Shown one piece after another: positions 31,557 to 41,322 of a stretch of 64,000 bases of DNA. Numbering within the stretch: the stretch's first letter is position 1; each line of letters opens with the position of its first letter. The translations under genes were made by a program, and so were the position numbers. The notes under the pieces are model-generated. The model made no database searches. It had not been told where the DNA came from and saw only the letters and a program-made list of their open reading frames with translations. Location: assembly GCA_003167215.1 (NCBI GenBank), contig PMTV01000014.1:110285-174284 (forward strand), given 5' to 3'. Source of the stretch: Acidobacteriota bacterium. GTDB taxonomy: Bacteria; Acidobacteriota; Terriglobia; Acidiferrales; UBA7541.

Positions 31557-31939
31557 TCGGCGGCCTCCAGGCGCTGTTCGCGAATCACGAACTCTCCCTT
31601 TTGCAGTCTTTCTTTCAACCGGTCCACATCAATTTCTATATCGTGCGTGATGGGATGCCCGGGAGGCAGGTATTCCGTCTCCACTTGCGTACCGCAGCCC
31701 GGACAATAAAATTCGACGATGCGGACCCAAAGCGGGTCGGGAGAAAAATTGAATGCTCCGGAAACCAGCGGCGGATGAATTTCCCGTGGATCGCGATCGT
31801 GAACCAAACAGCCCTTTTTGTAATTCTCTCGGGCCGGGCCGATTACGCGATTGCAACGGTTACACATCCACTGTTCGCTATCGAGATCCAAATCGAGGTA
31901 CTCAGTGATGCGTAGACGATTTTTTTGCTGTGTGGCCAT
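31553..31939 (-). CDS. Acetone carboxylase gamma-like small subunit
   Basis: 128 aa with two CxxC pairs (CNRC, CPGC): WMCNRCNRVIGPARENYKKGCLVHDRDP...VRIVEFYCPGCGTQVETEYLPPGHPITHDIEID; 4-nt overlap with the next gene. Confidence 0.75.
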   Translation of the reverse strand: MATQQKNRLRITEYLDLDLDSEQWMCNRCNRVIGPARENYKKGCLVHDRDPREIHPPLVSGAFNFSPDPLWVRIVEFYCPGCGTQVETEYLPPGHPITHDIEIDVDRLKERLQKGEFVIREQRLEAAE

Positions 31940-31966
31940 TGAGCTTTCCTCTTTCGGCGCGGCCGA

Positions 31967-34102
31967 CTAAACCTTTGGGGAAACGCGGCTGAGCGAGCCG
32001 TTTCCGAAACGGTCCATTATCATTTCCCATCCCTCGGGAATAAAATAGGTGCTGTTCACGTCTTCGAGCACTGCACACCCACTGACTCGGTTGCCGGGCC
32101 GCAATGCTTCCCAATTGTAAATTTGCGCTTCGCCTTTGCTGCTGCCCCACAAAACCTTGCGCGTCCCCTTGCGCGCGTGCGACGAATCGGGGCCTTGCAA
32201 CGGGCGTTCGACCAGCCGCGGCTTGGGCATCCCTTTCTTCACCGATACGCGGATCAGCTCGAGCGAAATCGGGCCGTCTGGCGCGCCTCCAGGATTCCCG
32301 AGGGCCTTGGCGAGCGCCGCTTGCAGATCCTTCTCGCTGCGCAGAGACGATTCCGAGCAAGGCACCGAGATTGAGCTGTGGCCGTTTCGAGATACATCCA
32401 TTTCGTAGGCGTAACTAATCCCATCAGGACGAATGCCTTCACCGAGAAGATCCTTCACGCCTTCCGCTTTCATTTCCTCGATCATCTGCCGAATTCGGAT
32501 GAGGCCGACATCTGAAATCGCGACCCCTGCTAGCGAGCCTTCGTACAGATGAGAAATGTCGGAGACAGAAGAGCCGAAAGCGCTGAATACGGGTCCCAGA
32601 GAAAATAATTGCACGCGATTGAGCCCCGCTTTTTCCGCTACGCCGCACGCGAACAAGCTGCCGTTACCTCCGTAAGCGAAGAGAATCGATTTCGACCAAT
32701 CCCGGTTCAGCCCTTTTTCGGTGCTGACGATCATGTTCGCGACAGATTCGAAGGCTCGGTCGAGGACGATCCGGCAGGCTTCCTCAATCGTCAAGTTCAG
32801 CGGCCGCGCCACTGATTCAGCAATCACCTTGCGAGCCAATTCCAGATCGATCGTTTTGGCTCCGCCAAGAAAATAATCCGGATTGATTAGTCCTGCTGCG
32901 ACGAACGCGTCGGTGAGCGTCGGCTGATCCCCTCCGAGCCCGTAACACGCAGGCCCTGGAAATGAACCCATGCTCTCCGGACCCAACTGAACACTCGCCT
33001 TTTCGGCATTCGGGAGAGGTTTCACCACGCTGCCGCCGCCCAATGCGATCGAATGCAAATCAGGAAGCGAGATCGCTACGGGGATGCCGAAAAAATCGGA
33101 TGGCCTGCGGTAGATCGGTTCGCCGTTGAGCAGCACGCTGATCTTCGCGGTGGTCCCGCCAATATCCATCGAGATCACGTCATTGAAACCGTAAGCCTTT
33201 GCCAGGTAGGCGCTGGCATGAATTCCCAGAATCGGTCCGGATTCGATCGTATCAATCGCCTTGGTCTTGGCGATTCCCGCCACGCCACCATTGATATGAC
33301 TCACCAAAAAAGTGCCGGTGTACCCGGCACTTTGGCGAAGGTCATCCTCAGCCTTGAACAGCGTCGCCGCCAGCGCTCCATGCGTGTACGTATTGATCAG
33401 CGCGGAATACGTGCGCGTTTGGTCCTCCGCGGATTTGGAAATATCGCTCCCGGCTAAGACCGGCACAGAACCCAGGAAATGATCCGGATACTGTTGGTCG
33501 ATGATTCGTTTGACGGCGATTTCCCGCCGGGGATCACGATGCGAACCTTCCAGGCTGACGCAGATGCGTCGCACGCCGCTTTCCAGAAGTTTGCGCGCGG
33601 CATTCATGATCTCGGGCTCGCCCGCAGAATCATTCACGCCGATTACATCCTGCTCGGATATCAGGCGATTTAAAACGCTGCTGCGGGGCTCTTGTCCATA
33701 AAGGTCTTTCTGGTGACCTTGGGAGACCAGCAAGCCGATGCGGGGGCCTCGCGATTCCGCCAGCACGTTGGAAGTGATCGTAGTGGACCAGCGAATCAAC
33801 TCCACGTTTTCGAGGAATTCATTCGTGCCGGGGAAATCCAGTTTCGCGGCTCCTCGGGACAGGCAGTCAAACAGGCAAACGGTCAAGTCGTGCGGGGTGG
33901 TATCCACTTTCACGCAGAAGATTTCTTCACCGCTAGTGAAAATCCCGTCCGTTAGCGTTCCGCCGACGTCAATGTCCACTGTCCACACAGCAACCTCACC
34001 TGGCCTGGGGATTATTTCTTCTGGATTCGCAAAACTTGCGCACATGGTTTCGCTGCGTAAAGCTGATCGAGAGTTGCGGCACGTCGATTGAGAACCGCAC
34101 AC
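31967..34102 (-). CDS. Hydantoinase A/oxoprolinase family protein (HyuA-like carboxylase subunit, copy 2)
   Basis: VDIDVGGTLTDGIFTSGEEIFCVKVDTTPHDLTVC; SMDIGGTTAKISVL; ALGGGSVVKPL; FAYGGNGSLFACGVAEKAG. Start codon uncertain; the real start is probably 33989-34045, near or past the ligase stop. Confidence 0.85.
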   Translation of the reverse strand: MCGSQSTCRNSRSALRSETMCASFANPEEIIPRPGEVAVWTVDIDVGGTLTDGIFTSGEEIFCVKVDTTPHDLTVCLFDCLSRGAAKLDFPGTNEFLENVELIRWSTTITSNVLAESRGPRIGLLVSQGHQKDLYGQEPRSSVLNRLISEQDVIGVNDSAGEPEIMNAARKLLESGVRRICVSLEGSHRDPRREIAVKRIIDQQYPDHFLGSVPVLAGSDISKSAEDQTRTYSALINTYTHGALAATLFKAEDDLRQSAGYTGTFLVSHINGGVAGIAKTKAIDTIESGPILGIHASAYLAKAYGFNDVISMDIGGTTAKISVLLNGEPIYRRPSDFFGIPVAISLPDLHSIALGGGSVVKPLPNAEKASVQLGPESMGSFPGPACYGLGGDQPTLTDAFVAAGLINPDYFLGGAKTIDLELARKVIAESVARPLNLTIEEACRIVLDRAFESVANMIVSTEKGLNRDWSKSILFAYGGNGSLFACGVAEKAGLNRVQLFSLGPVFSAFGSSVSDISHLYEGSLAGVAISDVGLIRIRQMIEEMKAEGVKDLLGEGIRPDGISYAYEMDVSRNGHSSISVPCSESSLRSEKDLQAALAKALGNPGGAPDGPISLELIRVSVKKGMPKPRLVERPLQGPDSSHARKGTRKVLWGSSKGEAQIYNWEALRPGNRVSGCAVLEDVNSTYFIPEGWEMIMDRFGNGSLSRVSPKV

Positions 34103-35919
34103 TGGTTTAGCGAGCCTTTGTCGGTGATTTCGCCGCCATCCAGTGAAGGCGGCTCCTGCACCACCATCGCTCTCGTGACGCGAGTGGAACTCCCTGTGGC
34201 ATTCACAGCAAAGCTCTCGAGCAACTCTTGAAAACGCCGGTGCACGTTTGGATGTCCGAAAATCTCTGCTGCGGATGAGGAGCGCTCAAGCCCCAAGCAA
34301 AGAGCGCGACATTCATCGATATCTCCAAAGATCATCAGGCCCACTTCATCTCGATCGTGGCCGGTTACAACCACGTCGCGGACAAATGGGGCGAAGTGGC
34401 TCAGAATCCTGCCGCGAAGAGCACCCACGTTGACCCATGTCCCGCTCGAAAGCTTGAAATCCTCTGAAAGTCGCCCATCAAACTCGAAACCTTTGTTCAC
34501 ATCGGACGGATCCACGAAACGAAGCGCATCTCCGAAGCTGTAGAACCCTTCTTGATCAAATGTCTTTCGCGTGAGTTCCGGTTGGCGCCAGTAACCTGGT
34601 GTTACATTTGGTCCGCGAACTCTCACTTCGAGTTTCTTGCCACATGGCACAAGTTTGGCCTCAACACCGGGAATAGGAATACCGACGACGCCTGCCCGGT
34701 CGGTTTCCCAGGTGGCTTGGATGGCCATAGGGGAAGTCTCCGTGGCGCCGAGGCCGGAGACCATCACGATTCGCTCGCCACAAGTCTCAAGCGCCAGGGC
34801 TCGGTAAGCATCCCAGACCGGCTGCGATAAGCCTGCGCCCGCATAAAACAAGAGACCCAGGCGGCGGAAGAAATTTTCACGAAGCTTTGTTTCTCCGCGC
34901 AGGGCCGGCAGCAGATCCTCATAGCCTTTAGGAACGTTGAAGTAAACCGTCGGAGAGATCTCGCGCAGATTGCGAATGGTTTCTTCGATGAATCCGGGAC
35001 CCGGCTTGCCGTCGTCAATATAAAAACTCCCACCATTGTAAAGGGCGATGCCCACGTTGTGGTTTCCGCCGAAGGTGTGATTCCAAGGAAGCCAGTCCAC
35101 CAGCACAGGAGGCTCGTCCTGCAGAAAACAAAATACCTGCGCGATCATTTGCTGATTGCAGCAGATCATCCGGTGCGTGTTGATGACAGCTTTGGGCATT
35201 CCGGTCGAACCGGAAGTGAAAAGAAACTTAGCCACGCTATCAGGCTTTATCTGTTGGCGCGCGGCAGCTAAGCCGGCTGTCGGCGCAGTAGCCAGGAGGT
35301 TGGCAAACAGGGTTGCCTTTCTCCCCTTTGGGGCAGCGCTCGTAACCACGAGCTCGGTATCCCTGCTGACAACTGCCTCGATAGCGCTGCCATACCGCTC
35401 GCCGTTCGAGGCAAATACCAAACCCGGTGTGAGGATGCCCAGCGTATGCCGCAGCCGGCCGAAATCTTTGGAAACCAGCGAATAGGCGGGCGAAAGGTGC
35501 GCTGTAGGAACTCCTACGTGCTGTCCAGCCAACATGAGCACCAAATGCTCGAGATCGTTCTCGGAGAGAATTGCTACGGGTCGCTCGGCCGACAGGCCTC
35601 GGTCCAGCAAAGCTTGTCCGACACTTTCCACTGCCGCGAGCACTTGTGCATAGGTAAGCCTTCGCCATTCCCTGCTCACATCCCTCTGAGCGGCGCAAAT
35701 TCTTTCCGGAAACGCCTTCGCCCAATGGACCAGGCGATCCGTAAGAACTTTCGGATACGGACCTAGCGCTTCATCTGGGCGCACCAGTAATGTTCCGTCG
35801 GCCAGCTTTTCAACGGACGCTCCGGAAGTCCGGAGCCGCACTTGGCGGACGCCCGCGCCCCCAATCCGGTGCTGCACGCGCGGGCTGTTCTTGGCGTGAC
35901 TCGAGTTCATTGTTTCCAT
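34012..35919 (-). CDS. AMP-binding ligase, feruloyl-CoA synthase-like
   Basis: KFLFTSGSTGMPKAVINTHRMICCNQQMIAQVFCFL; LVDWLPWNHTFGGNHNVGIALYNGGSFYIDDGKP; FEFDGRLSEDFKLSSGTWVNVGALR. Confidence 0.82.
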   Translation of the reverse strand: METMNSSHAKNSPRVQHRIGGAGVRQVRLRTSGASVEKLADGTLLVRPDEALGPYPKVLTDRLVHWAKAFPERICAAQRDVSREWRRLTYAQVLAAVESVGQALLDRGLSAERPVAILSENDLEHLVLMLAGQHVGVPTAHLSPAYSLVSKDFGRLRHTLGILTPGLVFASNGERYGSAIEAVVSRDTELVVTSAAPKGRKATLFANLLATAPTAGLAAARQQIKPDSVAKFLFTSGSTGMPKAVINTHRMICCNQQMIAQVFCFLQDEPPVLVDWLPWNHTFGGNHNVGIALYNGGSFYIDDGKPGPGFIEETIRNLREISPTVYFNVPKGYEDLLPALRGETKLRENFFRRLGLLFYAGAGLSQPVWDAYRALALETCGERIVMVSGLGATETSPMAIQATWETDRAGVVGIPIPGVEAKLVPCGKKLEVRVRGPNVTPGYWRQPELTRKTFDQEGFYSFGDALRFVDPSDVNKGFEFDGRLSEDFKLSSGTWVNVGALRGRILSHFAPFVRDVVVTGHDRDEVGLMIFGDIDECRALCLGLERSSSAAEIFGHPNVHRRFQELLESFAVNATGSSTRVTRAMVVQEPPSLDGGEITDKGSLNQCAVLNRRAATLDQLYAAKPCAQVLRIQKK

Positions 35920-36068
35920 AATATCAGTAGGAATGGTTTTGCAGACCCCCGGTTATGGGCAGGCACAACTGTTATGCGGTACAAGATAAGTAGCACACAG
36001 AAAACCGTCACCGGCCGGGAAGCGTCCGGTCGCAAATCGCAGGCCGGACCCTCCCCCGCCGACAGGCG

Positions 36069-39000
36069 CTAGAAAGCGAACTTAGCCGCGAACTGGAATT
36101 GCCGCGGGTTCAGCATGGTCCTGGGGGCGCCGAATAGACCATTCGGTACCGGCGGGCTTGGCACCGGCGCCAGGTTCGGACAGGTGAATGTGGCTGGATC
36201 CGTGGGATTGAAGTCGGCAGCTTGGGCCTGAGTCTCTCTGGTGGCCTTGTCTCGGTAGTTCCTTGGGACCGCTGTGCCTCCGCATATCACTGCGGCGCCG
36301 TACACTGAAGTCACTTCGTCCACGTTCGGCCGATTGAGTAAGTCGAATGCGTCAACCATCAAGTCGAGTCTCAGACGTTCCCTAATCTGGAAGTAACGAG
36401 AGATGCGCAGATCCCATGAGTAGAGAGGATCGCCGTAGTAGGTGTTCCTACCCAGGTTTCCAACGCGGTCAGTGACGGGATTCGTATCGCCATTGGCATC
36501 GAACCCGACGAACATGGTAAAGGGGCGCCCAGTCTGCAACGTGACGATGCTGCTCATCGAGAAGTTGCGCAGGATGCTATGGATGGGCGTAGTTCCCGTA
36601 AAATTCGTTACGAACCGCTGACGCACGTCTTGGTTCGAATTCGCCCGTTCCAGCCCGCGATTGTAGAGGTCCTGCGGCGTGCTGACGAAGGTTGTAAACG
36701 TGCCATCGTCGAGCGTGTGTGAAAAAGTGTAGTTCGCGTTGAGGCTGAAATACTGTCCGGCCCTCTCGGTCACCTGGAGCGTCAGACCGTTGTAAACGGA
36801 ATTTCCTGTATTGTCCGTGGAATACAGAAGACCGGCATTATCGTATGCCGCACCACCGCCTGCTACGCCTGCGGCACCGAAATAGGCCTTACCAGCGGGC
36901 CAGCCGGCAGGAGGCGCCGGAGTTGGCGCGCAATTTGGGATACCAGGATTAATGGTAGGGACTGTCGTGCCGGCCGGGGCACCAAATGGCGGGCAGACAT
37001 TCAGGTTCGACGCACGGACTAGATGGTGCGCCGCAACCCAGAGATATCCAGCGCTGACGGTAAGTCCATGTCCGATTTCCCGGTCGATCTCAAGATTGGC
37101 CTGTTCCGAATAAGGGATTTTGCTGTCGTGCTGCACCATGCCCGCGCCCGCAGTGCACGATGGCGGGCAGGGCCCGGTAATGAATTGCGCCGGCACCTGG
37201 CCCGTGGTGACCAAAGTTGCCGCCGCGTTGGCGGGAAGTAGGAATGTGGGTGGACCGGCCAATGGCCCCGGCGTCAACTGGTTCAGAACCCACGTCGCTG
37301 TGTTTGCACCTTGCCGGATTCCCGGCAGCGTCTCCCCAGGAATTATTACCGGCCTTTGCGGCTGAGTGATGAACAAGAAAGACAGGTTGTAGCGATCATC
37401 GAATAGACCCGCGCCAGCTCGCACCACTGTCTTGTTGTTCGGAGACCAAGCCAAACCGAGGCGAGGCTGGACACCGTTATAGTGAGGATTGATCTGCTTC
37501 GACAATCCCGACTCGAAATCGTATCGGATACCATAATTAACCGTCAAACTGGGCCTGACCCGCCACTGATCCTGAGCGTAGAATCCATAATAAGCGTGAT
37601 CGAGAGTTTCGGAAAAGTTCCCCGTTTCGGACGGGAGATACGCATTCTTCCAATTTGTCGGAATTGGCGGTGGAGTTGGAAGCTGACCGCTCGGAGGATT
37701 GGGCGCGCTTCCGACCGGAGCTCCCCAAAAGACGATCGGAACGCCGTTCAATGGATCGAGCGGATTGGGCCCCGGAACGGCAGGGAAACCTGTCGAAGTC
37801 GGACACTGTCCGTCGGCAGGATTCGACGGAATATCCGCGGTCGTATCCACGAAGTTGGCAAAATCCACCAGGCAATTGAGACCGGGCAACACGATCCTCA
37901 TCGGGGTGAATCCAGGCCAGATCACAAAATTGTTGACGTAGTTGTAATCGACACCGAACTTCGCAACGTGGTTTCCTTTCACCCACGATATGTTGTCAGC
38001 GAGTTGGAAGCGGCTTTCGTAAATGGCGTCGAAAACTCCGAAGTTGTGACCGAACAAAAGCGTGTTAGGGATATCAAGATTGGGCTGGCCCGTGACTCCG
38101 GGAAAATTATAGTGGCGTCGCGCGTATTGAGCCAGAACGCTATTCACCAGGTTGGGCTTAATTATCGTGCTCACCGTACCCACCAGAGATTGATCCCGAA
38201 GGAATAAATTATGGCCGCTGCTGGGGGCGCCAATGCCGCCGCCATCCAGCGTGCTGCCTACTAACTGATTCAAATCGCGTCCATCTTCGACGTTGTAACG
38301 CAGACTCAACCGGTTGTTGGAATTGATCTGATAATCAGCTTTGATGATGCCGTAGTCGTTGTCCTTGGTCTTTAGGATATTGGGATTCTCCGGCGCAATT
38401 CCCAACGCCGCTTTTGACTCATTGATCAAATCCAGGTTTTGATAAAACACGCCCGGAAAGGTTGGCGATTCCCCGCGCCTCTGGCCTTCGTAATTCGTAA
38501 AGAAGAAGAACTTGTCCTTCTCGATCGGCCCTCCGAGCGACGCGCCGAATTGATTTTGACGCAGCGTATCGTCGTCCGGCGAGGGCTGGAGAAGCGACCG
38601 CGCGTCGGTCGCGTTGTTCTGCAAATAATCATATACCGTGCCATGAAATTCATTTCCGCCCGATTTCGTAACAATGTTGACGATGCCGCCCAGTGCGCGG
38701 CCGTACTCCGCGCCAAATCCGTTGTTCACCACACGAAATTCCTGTACCGATTCCTGCGGTGGCGTGGACCGTTGGGAACCTGTCACGGTGTTGACGTTGT
38801 CTGCGCCGTCCACTGTGATTTCATTGCTGAGGTCTCGCATACCACCAAAAGAAACTCGGGTTGACTCGAATTCCGTAATGGTGGACTGCAGGCTGGTGCG
38901 GCCCGTGGCCACACCGGCGGTCAGCAGCGCAAAATCGGTGAATAGCCGGCCACTGATTGGCAAATCGTTGATCTGCTTCGTGTCAATCACTTGGCTGATT

Positions 39001-39404
39001 TCTGTCTTGGTCGGCTCAATAGTCGGCGCTTCTGTGCTGACGATAACTTCTTCTCCGTGCGCCTCAACTTTTAAAGTGATATTAACTGTAGCTGTCTGGC
39101 CGACGCTCAGTATGGTCCCCGTCTGCGTGTACTTCGAGAAGCCTTTAAACTCGGCCTTGAGTTCATAGCGCCCGGGAGGGAGATTGGGTATGGCGTAATA
39201 GCCGGATTGGTCGGAGGTAGCGCTGTACATGGTATTCCTATCCATTTCGCGCAGGCTAATGGTGGCGCCGCTCACAGTACCGCCGCTTGCGTCAAGCACG
39301 GTTCCGTTTAACGACGCTACGCTGGTTTGCGACCACGTTGGATCTGCATAACTAAACAGAATCGCAATCGCTAAAATAGCAAACAGCCCAGTACGTATCC
39401 TCAT
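36069..39404 (-). CDS. TonB-dependent receptor, Oar-like, with N-terminal carboxypeptidase-regulatory-like domain
   Basis: Signal peptide; VASLNGTVLDASGGTVSGATISLREMDRNTMYSATSDQSGYYAIPNLPPGRYELKAEFKGF; plug-like NDLPISGR and barrel end PRTMLNPRQFQFAAKFAF. Confidence 0.88.
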   Translation of the reverse strand: MRIRTGLFAILAIAILFSYADPTWSQTSVASLNGTVLDASGGTVSGATISLREMDRNTMYSATSDQSGYYAIPNLPPGRYELKAEFKGFSKYTQTGTILSVGQTATVNITLKVEAHGEEVIVSTEAPTIEPTKTEISQVIDTKQINDLPISGRLFTDFALLTAGVATGRTSLQSTITEFESTRVSFGGMRDLSNEITVDGADNVNTVTGSQRSTPPQESVQEFRVVNNGFGAEYGRALGGIVNIVTKSGGNEFHGTVYDYLQNNATDARSLLQPSPDDDTLRQNQFGASLGGPIEKDKFFFFTNYEGQRRGESPTFPGVFYQNLDLINESKAALGIAPENPNILKTKDNDYGIIKADYQINSNNRLSLRYNVEDGRDLNQLVGSTLDGGGIGAPSSGHNLFLRDQSLVGTVSTIIKPNLVNSVLAQYARRHYNFPGVTGQPNLDIPNTLLFGHNFGVFDAIYESRFQLADNISWVKGNHVAKFGVDYNYVNNFVIWPGFTPMRIVLPGLNCLVDFANFVDTTADIPSNPADGQCPTSTGFPAVPGPNPLDPLNGVPIVFWGAPVGSAPNPPSGQLPTPPPIPTNWKNAYLPSETGNFSETLDHAYYGFYAQDQWRVRPSLTVNYGIRYDFESGLSKQINPHYNGVQPRLGLAWSPNNKTVVRAGAGLFDDRYNLSFLFITQPQRPVIIPGETLPGIRQGANTATWVLNQLTPGPLAGPPTFLLPANAAATLVTTGQVPAQFITGPCPPSCTAGAGMVQHDSKIPYSEQANLEIDREIGHGLTVSAGYLWVAAHHLVRASNLNVCPPFGAPAGTTVPTINPGIPNCAPTPAPPAGWPAGKAYFGAAGVAGGGAAYDNAGLLYSTDNTGNSVYNGLTLQVTERAGQYFSLNANYTFSHTLDDGTFTTFVSTPQDLYNRGLERANSNQDVRQRFVTNFTGTTPIHSILRNFSMSSIVTLQTGRPFTMFVGFDANGDTNPVTDRVGNLGRNTYYGDPLYSWDLRISRYFQIRERLRLDLMVDAFDLLNRPNVDEVTSVYGAAVICGGTAVPRNYRDKATRETQAQAADFNPTDPATFTCPNLAPVPSPPVPNGLFGAPRTMLNPRQFQFAAKFAF

Positions 39405-39422
39405 CGGTCACCCCTTTTATTT

Positions 39423-39438
39423 CTCCAGCCAACTGGAG
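39423..39438. promoter_or_regulatory. Small hairpin CTCCAG-ccaa-CTGGAG just upstream of the TonB receptor start
   Basis: Perfect 6-bp inverted repeat 19 nt upstream of the start codon, in the presumed 5' UTR. Confidence 0.3.
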
Positions 39439-39660
39439 CAAACCCCTGCCTCGTGTTGGTATTCCCAGCCAAATTTGCAGCAGGTCTAACGCCTGTGCCG
39501 CAGTTTGTCAAGCACTTTAATCGTCCGCTTGTGCGAATATCGGTCGCATTCATAATTCGATTTTATAACCTGAATAAATCAGCCCACTGGCAGCCAAAGA
39601 GAAATCCGGACTGCTAGTAACTCTTCGTTCGCCTTCTTCCAATCTTCGGCTACCGCCGCT

Positions 39661-41229
39661 TCAATGCACACTCCTGTCTCGGCTCACCCAAAAGGGCCTG
39701 CGGAGCGCTTTCTTGTCGGTCTTCCCAGCCGCAGTTTTTGGGATCGCATCAGTAAATGCCACGGACTTGGGCGCCTTCACGCCCCCGAGTTTCTCTTTGC
39801 AGTGCGCGATGACGGCATACTCACTCAACGATTCTCCTGCATGCAGCACCACAATTGCCTTCACCGCTTCGCCCCATTTCTCGTCCGGCACGCCGATGAC
39901 CGCGCACTCGTGAACTTGCGGAAGCGCCATCACGCCGGCTTCTACTTCCGCGCAGTACACATTGAAGCCTCCGGTAATGATCATGTCTTTCTTTCGGTCG
40001 ACGATGTAGAAGTAGCCGTCTTCATCCCGGTAGCCGATGTCGCCGGTGTGATGCCATCCATGGGTGCGAATTTCAGCGGTGGCGTCGGGAAGTTTGTAAT
40101 AGCCACGCGTCACCAAAGAGCCGCGCGCGACAATTTCGCCGGGTGTGTTAGCAGGCAGAAGGCGCCCCTCTTCATCCATTATCGCAAGGGTTACAGCAGA
40201 CGTCGGCTTGCCGCAACTTCGCAGCCGCTCGATATGTTCTCCGCCGGCAGCCGCGGCAACAGTTTTCTGATCCAGCCAGGTCAGCAGCATCGGCGCTTCC
40301 GTCTGGCCGTAGCTTTGGCACATGCATGGTCCAAACACTTCGACGGCTTTCTTGAACTTGTCCGGAGAAACCGGCGAAGCCACGATTAAGAAAACGCGCA
40401 AGCTCGAATAGTCAAAATCACTCAATTGCGGATGGTTGAGCAGCGCATACAGCGCAGTGGGCGGCAAGAACATGTGCGTGACGCGGTATAGTTCGATGTT
40501 CCTCAAAACGTCAAGCGCGTCGAATCCCGGCATGACCACATTGGTAGCGCCGAGCGAGGTCATCACGAAGGCCACCACGCCTGCCGCGTGTGAAAGCGGC
40601 GCGCTCGTCAGGCAGACCCGGTCAGTCGTATCGCCCGCCCAGTATTGGCCGGCCATTTCCGTCATGGTTCCCCACGCGAGATCGGTAACCATCACTCCCT
40701 TGGCCGCTCCCGTAGTTCCGCCGGTGGGGACCAGGCCCATCAGACGTTCTGGATTTCCGTATGGATCTCCCCAGTCGATCTCCGCTGCGTTCGAGCCAAC
40801 TTGCATAAATTTGTCTAGCGACGGATTCGGACCATCCTCCGCGTCGATGCAGATCCAATGTCGCAGCGTCGGAACGCGCACTTTGAGTTCTTCCACTTGA
40901 TCGCGGTAGCTGCTGTGATAAAAAAGCCAGGAAACTTCTGCGTAAACCATGTATTCAGCATTGGCTTCTGGCGCATTCCGGGAATTGATCGGAACCCACA
41001 CCGCGCCTGCGCGCAGCACCCCCAACATACAAAACAAAACACGCGCGTCATTTGGCGAATAAATCGCGGCGCGTTCTTCCCCGTTCAATCCATTCGCACT
41101 CATCGCGCGCGCGATTCGGCGCGTGATCTCCCGCATCTCCTGATATGTATAACGGCTCTCACCGTCGATGATCGCAGTCCGCCCCGGGCACGCGTCTGCG
41201 CCTTTGTCGAAATAATCTATCGCGCGCAT
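39661..41229 (-). CDS. AMP-binding acyl-CoA synthetase
   Basis: MGLVPTGGTTGAAKGVMVTD; QSYGQTEAPMLLT; GWHHTGDIGYRDEDGYFYIVDRKKDMIITGGFNVYCAEVE. Confidence 0.9.
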   Translation of the reverse strand: MRAIDYFDKGADACPGRTAIIDGESRYTYQEMREITRRIARAMSANGLNGEERAAIYSPNDARVLFCMLGVLRAGAVWVPINSRNAPEANAEYMVYAEVSWLFYHSSYRDQVEELKVRVPTLRHWICIDAEDGPNPSLDKFMQVGSNAAEIDWGDPYGNPERLMGLVPTGGTTGAAKGVMVTDLAWGTMTEMAGQYWAGDTTDRVCLTSAPLSHAAGVVAFVMTSLGATNVVMPGFDALDVLRNIELYRVTHMFLPPTALYALLNHPQLSDFDYSSLRVFLIVASPVSPDKFKKAVEVFGPCMCQSYGQTEAPMLLTWLDQKTVAAAAGGEHIERLRSCGKPTSAVTLAIMDEEGRLLPANTPGEIVARGSLVTRGYYKLPDATAEIRTHGWHHTGDIGYRDEDGYFYIVDRKKDMIITGGFNVYCAEVEAGVMALPQVHECAVIGVPDEKWGEAVKAIVVLHAGESLSEYAVIAHCKEKLGGVKAPKSVAFTDAIPKTAAGKTDKKALRRPFWVSRDRSVH

Positions 41230-41322
41230 TCTTAATCGTCTTCTCTCGGTACTCCAGCCATTCGCTGCATCACTCGTTTTGCTTAAAACTCCGCGGTGAG
41301 GACGATTCGTCCAAAGCAGCCC

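Noticed and set aside
31967-34102. Tandem duplication of hyuA as a recent gene duplication
   Set aside because: The two HyuA-like proteins are clearly divergent along their length; more consistent with distinct ancient subunits than a recent duplicate.
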